Under the pieces are notes generated by a model. It searched no databases. It had not been told where the DNA came from and was given only the letters and a program-made list of their open reading frames with translations. Of a DNA stretch of 9,507 nt, positions 1-5,270 are shown piece by piece; position 1 is the first letter of the stretch, and each line of letters opens with the position of its first letter. The position numbers and the translations under genes were made by a program. The stretch is from Bacteroidia bacterium (lineage in GTDB: Bacteria; Bacteroidota; Bacteroidia; Flavobacteriales; Flavobacteriaceae): positions 1 through 9,507 of the forward strand of contig JAUIAA010000056.1 of NCBI GenBank assembly GCA_030425715.1, given 5' to 3'.

Positions 1-956
1 CCATGTTTACCATACAAGCTGCCGTTACCATAGTAACTGCAGGATTGGCAGTCAACTTGTTTGGATTTACCAACAACCCAATTATTTGGAGTATTGTCAT
101 TACCCTAGTTAGTGCCTTATGGTTGGTAATTGGCAGATACAAAATGCTAGATAAATTAATGAAGCTAATTATTATTACGCTAGCAATAAGCTCTATTGCA
201 GCGGTTTTAATAGCTTTGGTAGATAATGATAAAACTTTTTATTTTGCACAAACAATTCCAAAAGGAAGTGTAGAAATCGCTTTTTTAATTGCCTTTTTGG
301 GTTGGATGCCTGCGCCTTTAGATATTGCTACCTGGCATTCACTTTGGACCATAGAAAAGAGAAAAGATAACGTCCAAAACTTTGATACCAAACAAGCCCT
401 TTTTGATTTTAATATAGGCTACATTACTACCATTTTCTTAGGCATCTGTTTTATGGCTTTAGGTGCATTGGTAATGTTTCACTCTTCTGAAGAAATTAGT
501 AGTGGTTCAGTTGCGTTTGCCAAACAACTTATCAACTTATACACTGTAAATTTAGGAGAAAAAAGCGGTATATTGATTGGTATTGCTGCATTTACCACCA
601 TGTTTAGCACTACACTAACCACTTTAGATGCATCGCCAAGAGCTATGGCCAAAACCACACAATTAATTTTTAACAAAAAAATAAAAAACACCTATACCCT
701 TTGGGTGATGCTGTTGGCTATCGGTACGATAATTATTTTAAAATATTTTGCCACCAGTATGCTAACCATGGTGAAAATAGCAACTATTTTATCATTTCTT
801 ACTGCTCCTTTTTACGCCATAGCCAACCTTACATTGATCAACGGTAAACACACTCCAGCTCAGGCACGTCCGTCAAAAATCATGGTTTTTTGGAGTTATT
901 TGGGCATTGTTTTTTTAATTGGGTTTAGCATTTGGTATTTGTCAAGCTTGTTCTAA
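1..956 (+). CDS. Nramp-family divalent metal transporter, C-terminal part (5' truncated)
   Basis: This is a polytopic inner-membrane protein of the Nramp/MntH superfamily, which imports divalent metals such as Mn2+ or Fe2+ with protons. The frame stays open to the left edge; the first Met in the window, at base 3, is probably internal. About 317 residues are visible, so roughly 100 N-terminal residues (including the TM1 metal-binding DPGN region) are missing. Several hydrophobic helices are visible, for example residues 5-20, 28-43, 54-72, 138-160, 188-205, 232-248 and 292-315. The TM6-like segment reads GWMPAPLDIATWHS (100-113). The Met expected to bind metal is present (M102), but the MPH-type motif of classical MntH is replaced by MPAP. 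The segment TMFSTTLTTLDASPRAMAK (199-217) fits a later Nramp helix. Family assignment is fairly secure; the substrate is not. It lies 84 bases upstream of lipA, which has its own promoter, so co-transcription is not required. Confidence 0.8.
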   Translation, partial: MFTIQAAVTIVTAGLAVNLFGFTNNPIIWSIVITLVSALWLVIGRYKMLDKLMKLIIITLAISSIAAVLIALVDNDKTFYFAQTIPKGSVEIAFLIAFLGWMPAPLDIATWHSLWTIEKRKDNVQNFDTKQALFDFNIGYITTIFLGICFMALGALVMFHSSEEISSGSVAFAKQLINLYTVNLGEKSGILIGIAAFTTMFSTTLTTLDASPRAMAKTTQLIFNKKIKNTYTLWVMLLAIGTIIILKYFATSMLTMVKIATILSFLTAPFYAIANLTLINGKHTPAQARPSKIMVFWSYLGIVFLIGFSIWYLSSLF

Positions 957-1011
957 AATTTGACTTATCTATCATTTTTTAGAAATAGCAGAAAAACAAC
1001 TTTATTCTTTG

Positions 1012-1019
1012 TAAATTTG
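1012..1019 (+). promoter_or_regulatory. Putative Bacteroidota -7 promoter element for lipA
   Basis: TAAATTTG matches the TAnnTTTG -7 consensus of the Bacteroidota primary sigma factor. It lies 21 bases before the lipA ATG, giving a short leader of roughly 15 bases. No clear -33 TTG box is visible at the usual distance, so the call rests on the -7 match and position. Confidence 0.55.
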
Positions 1020-1040
1020 CACACTTAAAACGCCAATAAA

Positions 1041-1910
1041 ATGCCTGAGAATTCAGCTGTAAAAGAAAGAGTAAAAAAACCAGAATGGCTTAGAGTAAAA
1101 CTGCCTATTGGTAAAAAATATACCGAATTAAGAGGTGTAGTAGACAAATACAACTTAAATACCATTTGTACCAGCGGTAGTTGCCCGAATATGGGAGAAT
1201 GCTGGGGAGAAGGTACTGCTACTTTTATGATTTTAGGTAATATTTGTACGCGCTCTTGCGGATTTTGTGGCGTAAAAACGGGTAGACCAGAAACGGTAGA
1301 ATGGGATGAGCCAGAAAAAGTAGCTCGTTCTATTTATTTGATGAAAATAAAACATGCCGTAATAACCTCAGTAGATAGAGACGATTTAAAAGATGGCGGT
1401 TCGATTATTTGGGCAGAAACCATACAAGCCATACGTAGAGCTAATCCTGAGACTACTTTAGAAACTTTAATCCCAGATTTTAGAGGTGAAAAAAGAAATA
1501 TTGATAGATTGATAGAGGCAGCTCCTGAAATTATTTCACACAACTTAGAAACGGTAAGAAGGCTGACTAGAGAGGTTCGAATTCAAGCCAAATACGATAG
1601 AAGTTTAGAAGTTTTACAATACATTAAAGATAGTGGTCAGCGAAGAACCAAATCAGGTGTGATGTTAGGTTTAGGGGAAAAAGAAGATGAAGTAATTGAA
1701 ACTTTACACGATTTAAAAAAGGCAAAAGTAGATGTGGTAACTTTAGGGCAATACTTACAACCCAGTAAAAAACATTTGCCAGTAAAAGAATTTATTACGC
1801 CAGAACAATTTGAAAAATATAAAAAAATTGGCTTAGAGCTAGGTTTTAGGCATGTAGAGAGTGGTGCTTTGGTACGATCTTCTTATCGTGCCCACAAACA
1901 TTTAAAATAA
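1041..1910 (+). CDS. lipA: Lipoyl synthase (radical SAM)
   Basis: LipA inserts two sulfurs into the octanoyl group carried on lipoyl domains (pyruvate and 2-oxoglutarate dehydrogenases, glycine cleavage H protein), the last step of lipoate synthesis in the cytosol. The 289-residue length is normal. Both iron-sulfur sites are intact. The auxiliary cluster has CTSGSC..C (C43, C48, C54) plus the C-terminal RSSY motif (279-282), whose Ser ligates that cluster. The radical SAM cluster is CTRSCGFC (C69, C73, C76). Other family landmarks are PNMGECW (49-55), TSVDRDDL and SHNLETV. The ATG at 1041 follows an A-rich leader and is preceded by a TAnnTTTG promoter; the early motif EWLRVKLP (15-22) is at the position expected for the family. 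No lipB is adjacent. No convincing hairpin terminator follows; the next gene converges on it. Confidence 0.98.
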   Translation: MPENSAVKERVKKPEWLRVKLPIGKKYTELRGVVDKYNLNTICTSGSCPNMGECWGEGTATFMILGNICTRSCGFCGVKTGRPETVEWDEPEKVARSIYLMKIKHAVITSVDRDDLKDGGSIIWAETIQAIRRANPETTLETLIPDFRGEKRNIDRLIEAAPEIISHNLETVRRLTREVRIQAKYDRSLEVLQYIKDSGQRRTKSGVMLGLGEKEDEVIETLHDLKKAKVDVVTLGQYLQPSKKHLPVKEFITPEQFEKYKKIGLELGFRHVESGALVRSSYRAHKHLK

Positions 1911-1992
1911 TAATTTCTTTTTTAATAAACTACTTATACACCAAAAGTGCAGGAAAATTCTATTGTGTTAATATTCAATAACCTTTAATATA

Positions 1993-2319
1993 CTATTTCA
2001 TATAACTTAAAAAATTCCAAAATTTTCGGTTATAAATATACTCAAGATCTTGGTCATTTGAATAAGCTTCCCGTTCAAAACTAATATTTCTATAGGCTTT
2101 CATGATCTTTCTATAACACATCCACCGAATAAAAAACTCTGTAAAATACCAAACAAAGAATAGAAAAAAAAGCATTTCCTTTTGTTGCATTAAATGAATT
2201 TTTTCATGATTAATCAATACCTTATCTGTTTTCATTTTTTTATCTCTTAAAAAAATAAAAGGCCAAATGGCCATGGCGTTAAACTTAGAAGGGAATAATA
2301 TTTTAGAGAATATTAACAT
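1993..2319 (-). CDS. Small membrane protein with HExxH motif, metallopeptidase-like, function unknown
   Basis: I do not recognise a named function. From the ATG at 2319 the product is 108 residues. The frame extends upstream to a TTG at 2346 (117 residues); I prefer the ATG because the TTG extension adds only a short hydrophobic stretch and no clear ribosome binding site separates the two. An N-terminal hydrophobic segment is followed by NHEKIHLMQQKEM, containing HEKIH (H38, E39, H42), then a strongly hydrophobic helix (about 48-66). After the helix comes FEREAY (81-86) with two possible glutamate ligands. The order HExxH - membrane helix - E resembles the zinc site layout of membrane peptidases such as M48 and M56, but the protein is much shorter than these. 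Zinc binding and proteolysis are inference. I believe proteins like this are widespread in Flavobacteriia as hypotheticals. It converges on lipA and diverges from the DUF5522 gene. Confidence 0.75.
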   Translation of the reverse strand: MLIFSKILFPSKFNAMAIWPFIFLRDKKMKTDKVLINHEKIHLMQQKEMLFFLFFVWYFTEFFIRWMCYRKIMKAYRNISFEREAYSNDQDLEYIYNRKFWNFLSYMK

Positions 2320-2351
2320 TGCTGAAAAGTACAAAAATCCTTTCAAAACTC

Positions 2352-2359
2352 TATTTTTG
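2352..2359 (+). promoter_or_regulatory. Putative -7 promoter element for the DUF5522-hutU operon
   Basis: TATTTTTG fits TAnnTTTG exactly. Its last base is only 4 bases from the ATG at 2364. Transcription from such a box normally begins a few bases downstream, so the mRNA would start at or very close to the A of the ATG. No good -33 box is seen at normal spacing. Confidence 0.5.
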
Positions 2360-2363
2360 TATT

Positions 2364-2525
2364 ATGAATATTTCTTATAACAAATTAGAACCTGAAGATT
2401 TTTATTATAGCAAAGAGGGGTATAAAGTTTTTACAGAAAAGTACCATCTAAAAAGAGGGTATTGTTGTAAAAATAGCTGTAAACATTGCCCTTATGGTTT
2501 TGATGCAAAAAAAGGAAGTTATTAA
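2364..2525 (+). CDS. DUF5522 family small cysteine-rich protein
   Basis: This 53-residue protein matches the pattern I know for DUF5522: an N-terminal LEPEDFYYSKEGYKVFTEKYHL segment (8-29, here described by its key residues) followed by RGYCCKNSCKHCPYGF. The cysteines C34, C35, C39 and C42 could bind a metal ion or an iron-sulfur cluster; this has not been shown to my knowledge. An earlier in-frame ATG at 2319 would add 15 residues, but those codons lie across the promoter and the divergent gene's start, and the family normally begins close to the MNISYNKLEPED start used here. hutU begins 11 bases after the stop, so the two are almost certainly co-transcribed. The function is unknown; proximity to hutU suggests but does not prove a link with histidine breakdown. 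Confidence 0.85.
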   Translation: MNISYNKLEPEDFYYSKEGYKVFTEKYHLKRGYCCKNSCKHCPYGFDAKKGSY

Positions 2526-2536
2526 ACAGTGTAACT

Positions 2537-4591
2537 ATGAACAAATTTCAACAGCAAATATTAGCAGGTATTCCTGATGAATTGCCCACTACAAAAGCTT
2601 ATGATCACAAAATAAATCACGCTCCTAAACGCAAGGATATTTTATCAAAAGAAGAAAAATTATTAGCACTAAAAAATGCTTTAAGATATTTTGATAAAAA
2701 ACACCATGCTATTTTAGCAAAAGAATTTGCTGAGGAGTTGAAATTATATGGGCGTATTTATATGTATCGTTTTAGGCCAGATTATGAAATGATTGCACGG
2801 CCAATTCATGAGTATCCTGGAAAAACAAATCAAGCAAAAGCAATCATGCATATGATTCAAAATAACCTGAGTTACGCAGTAGCACAACATCCGCATGAAT
2901 TGATTACTTATGGTGGTAATGGCGCTGTATTTCAAAATTGGGCCCAATATTTACTAACCATGAAATACCTTGCCGAAATGACCGAGGAACAAACTTTAGC
3001 AGTATATTCTGGGCACCCCATGGGTTTATTTCCTTCAAACAAAAACGCACCAAGAGTAATCATAACCAATGGCATGATGATTCCTAACTACTCTAAACCA
3101 GACGATTGGGAGAGATTTAATGCTTTGGGCGTTACCCAATATGGACAAATGACTGCTGGGAGCTATATGTATATTGGTCCGCAGGGTATTGTGCATGGAA
3201 CAACCATAACCGTTTTAAACGCAGGTAGAAAAATTGCAAAAAATGGCGAGAGTTTAGCTGGTAAATTATTTGTAACCTCTGGTTTAGGAGGTATGAGTGG
3301 TGCACAACCAAAAGCAGGAAATATTGCTGGATGCATAACCGTTTGTGCCGAAATCAATCCAAAAGTGGTACAAACACGCCATTCGCAAAAATGGATTGAC
3401 GAAGTTATTGACAACTTAGATTTATTAGTCAGCCGCGTAAAACTAGCGAAAGAAAAAAAAGAAATAGTTTCTATAGCTTACCTCGGAAATATAGTAGATG
3501 TTTGGGAGAAATTTGAAACAGAAAATATTTATATCGATTTAGGTAGCGACCAAACTTCTTTACATAATCCTTGGGCTGGTGGTTATTATCCGGTTGATTT
3601 TAGTTATGAAGAGTCTAATAATTTAATGGCAAATAATCCAGATTTATTTAAAGAAAAGGTACAAATATCATTAAGGCGACAAACAGACGCTATCAACAAG
3701 CACACCGAAAAAGGAACCTACTTTTTTGATTATGGCAATGCTTTTTTATTGGAAGCCTCTAGAGCTGGAGCAGATATCTATTTAGACTCTCCAACCTTTC
3801 AAAACAGAAAAAACCCTCCAAAATCTAGAGGTGCAGTTGGCGTGCGAGAATTTGCTTATGCTTCTTATGTGGAAGATATTATGGGTCCCATGTGTTTTGA
3901 TTATGGATTTGGACCATTTAGATGGGTTTGTACCTCTGCTAATTCGGAAGACTTGGAAAAAACAGATCAAATGGCAATGGATGTTCTAGAAAGATTAAAA
4001 AAGGAGTCCCCGGATGCTATTCAACAACAAATGAGCGACAATATCCAATGGATCAAAGGAGCACAAGCAAACAATTTAGTAGTTGGCTCACAAGCTAGAA
4101 TTCTATATGCAGATGCCAATGGTAGAATTGAAATTGCTAAAGCTTTTAATCAAGCTATAAAAAACGGTAAAATATCCGCACCAATAGTTTTAGGAAGAGA
4201 TCATCATGATGTTTCTGGCACAGATTCCCCATACAGGGAAACCTCCAATATTTATGATGGCTCACAATTTACAGCCGATATGGCCATACAAAATGTAATT
4301 GGTGATAGCTTTAGAGGAGCAACTTGGGTTTCCATTCATAATGGCGGCGGTGTAGGCTGGGGAGAAGTGATTAATGGTGGATTTGGTATGGTTCTTGATG
4401 GTACAGAAGAAGCAGATAAAAAATTATCTTCTATGTTATTTTGGGATGTTAACAATGGTATCTCTAGAAGGAGTTGGGCAAGAAACGAAGGAGCTGTAGA
4501 TAGTATTAAAAGAGCAATGCAACATGAATCTAAGTTAAAAGTTACCGTCCCGAATATGGTAGAAGAAAATTTGCTAGAAAATTTGTTTTAA
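2537..4591 (+). CDS. hutU: Urocanate hydratase (urocanase), long form
   Basis: HutU adds water to urocanate to give 4-imidazolone-5-propionate, the second step of histidine degradation, using tightly bound NAD+ as an electrophile. At 684 residues it is clearly longer than the roughly 550-560-residue proteobacterial enzyme and fits the long form found in Bacteroidota. Landmarks in order are TYGGNGAVFQNWAQY (124-138), YSGHPMGLFPS (157-167), TAGSYMYIGPQGIVHGTT (206-223), the glycine-rich NAD-binding TSGLGGMSGAQPKAG (247-261), GPMCFDYGFGPFRWVC (450-465), GRDHHDVSGTDSP (553-565) and HNGGGVGWGEVINGG (601-615). The classical FQGLPARICW signature around the active cysteine is replaced by GFGPFRWVC; C465 is the likely equivalent of that cysteine by position (inference). 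The other hut genes (hutH, hutI, hutG) are not in the window. It sits between the DUF5522 gene and a DUF4136 lipoprotein gene in one tight operon. Confidence 0.97.
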   Translation: MNKFQQQILAGIPDELPTTKAYDHKINHAPKRKDILSKEEKLLALKNALRYFDKKHHAILAKEFAEELKLYGRIYMYRFRPDYEMIARPIHEYPGKTNQAKAIMHMIQNNLSYAVAQHPHELITYGGNGAVFQNWAQYLLTMKYLAEMTEEQTLAVYSGHPMGLFPSNKNAPRVIITNGMMIPNYSKPDDWERFNALGVTQYGQMTAGSYMYIGPQGIVHGTTITVLNAGRKIAKNGESLAGKLFVTSGLGGMSGAQPKAGNIAGCITVCAEINPKVVQTRHSQKWIDEVIDNLDLLVSRVKLAKEKKEIVSIAYLGNIVDVWEKFETENIYIDLGSDQTSLHNPWAGGYYPVDFSYEESNNLMANNPDLFKEKVQISLRRQTDAINKHTEKGTYFFDYGNAFLLEASRAGADIYLDSPTFQNRKNPPKSRGAVGVREFAYASYVEDIMGPMCFDYGFGPFRWVCTSANSEDLEKTDQMAMDVLERLKKESPDAIQQQMSDNIQWIKGAQANNLVVGSQARILYADANGRIEIAKAFNQAIKNGKISAPIVLGRDHHDVSGTDSPYRETSNIYDGSQFTADMAIQNVIGDSFRGATWVSIHNGGGVGWGEVINGGFGMVLDGTEEADKKLSSMLFWDVNNGISRRSWARNEGAVDSIKRAMQHESKLKVTVPNMVEENLLENLF

Positions 4592-4593
4592 CT

Positions 4594-5145
4594 ATGAAAG
4601 CATTACACTACTTTGGAATTTTATTTGTTTTTTTACTGATGGCTTGTTCATCTGTAAATGTATCTTCAGATTATGAAAAGGGCACTGATTTTAACCAATA
4701 TAAATCATACGCCTTTTATAAAAAAGGAATAGATAAAGTTGAAATTTCAGATTTAGACAAGCGTAGAATTTTAAGAGCAATTGAAGCTGAAATGGATGCT
4801 AAAGGCTTTGTAAAATCTGAAGATCCTGATTTATTGGTTAGTATTTTTACCAAATCTAGAGAAAAAATTGATGTATATAACAACGATTATTATGGTTGGT
4901 ATCCTTACTATTATGGATACGGATTTTACGGGCCAGGTTTTGGTTACGGATTTGGTTATAACAATGTTTCAAGATCTACAGAAGGTACTTTGTTTATTGA
5001 TTTGATTGATGCCAGAAAAAAAGAATTGGCTTGGCAAGGTATTGGAACTGGCATATTATCTTCTTCTAAAAATATAGATCAAAAAGAAGAGAGAATTAAG
5101 GAGTTTGTAGGAAAAATTTTAGTTGCATACCCGCCTCAACAATAA
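4594..5145 (+). CDS. DUF4136 domain lipoprotein
   Basis: A 183-residue predicted lipoprotein. The N-terminus has a short hydrophobic signal (about 4-17) and a lipobox LLMAC with the acylated cysteine at C18, followed by SS. No acidic surface-export signal directly follows the cysteine, so a periplasm-facing outer-membrane location is the simpler guess. The mature part fits DUF4136: SSDYEKGTDFNQYKSYAFY (24-42) near the start, an LRAIEAEMDAKGF segment (60-72), DPDLLVSIFTKSREK (77-91), then GTLFIDLIDARKKELAWQG (131-149) and a C-terminal helix. Residues 95-124 form an unusually Tyr/Gly-rich insert, a feature seen in several members of this family. The start ATG lies 2 bases after the hutU stop, so translation is probably coupled. 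The strong hairpin terminator follows. The function of DUF4136 is unknown; a role in histidine use is only suggested by location. Confidence 0.9.
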   Translation: MKALHYFGILFVFLLMACSSVNVSSDYEKGTDFNQYKSYAFYKKGIDKVEISDLDKRRILRAIEAEMDAKGFVKSEDPDLLVSIFTKSREKIDVYNNDYYGWYPYYYGYGFYGPGFGYGFGYNNVSRSTEGTLFIDLIDARKKELAWQGIGTGILSSSKNIDQKEERIKEFVGKILVAYPPQQ

Positions 5146-5150
5146 GTTGT

Positions 5151-5198
5151 TCAATAATTAGTTATTTTAAAATGTTTCAAAATTAATTATTGGTTTTT
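5151..5198 (+). other. AT-rich inverted repeat followed by T5 (weak hairpin)
   Basis: Just after the DUF4136 stop, CAATAATTA (5152-5160) is complementary to TAATTATTG (5184-5192). The arms can be lengthened by wobble and A-T pairs at both ends to about 13 pairs, around a 17-base loop that contains ATTTTAAAAT. TTTTT follows at 5194-5198. It may be a weak first terminator or a 3'-end structure, but it is AT-only apart from one pair and could arise by chance. Confidence 0.25.
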
Positions 5199-5227
5199 AG
5201 TAAATCACTAAATTAATATGCGGGAAT

Positions 5228-5270
5228 AGCCTCCTAAAGAACCATTGTTCTTTGGGAGGTTCTTTTTTTT
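5228..5270 (+). terminator. Strong intrinsic terminator of the DUF5522-hutU-DUF4136 operon
   Basis: CCTCCTAAAGAAC (5230-5242) pairs with GTTCTTTGGGAGG (5247-5259) across a CATT loop: 13 pairs with one wobble, extendable by two more (5228-5229 with 5260-5261). A T8 run follows (5263-5270). The polarity suits rightward transcription. The T run reaches into the stop codon of the convergent ABC-F gene (5269-5271); leftward transcripts would carry the hairpin right after that stop, but without a following U tract. Confidence 0.92.

Noticed and set aside
479..691. Open frame of 70 codons on the minus strand inside the Nramp-like gene
   Set aside because: It is fully antisense to a convincing conserved membrane protein and has no recognisable motif or promoter.
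1911..1992. Gap between lipA and the convergent HExxH gene as a terminator or small RNA
   Set aside because: Only T-rich runs without a stable hairpin; no support for an RNA gene.
2319..2363. N-terminal extension of the DUF5522 protein from ATG 2319
   Set aside because: The 15 extra residues overlap the divergent gene's start and the TATTTTTG promoter, and do not fit the family's usual N-terminus.
3163..3414. Open frame of 83 codons on the minus strand inside hutU
   Set aside because: It mirrors the conserved NAD-binding region of urocanase; the open frame follows from codon use on the other strand.
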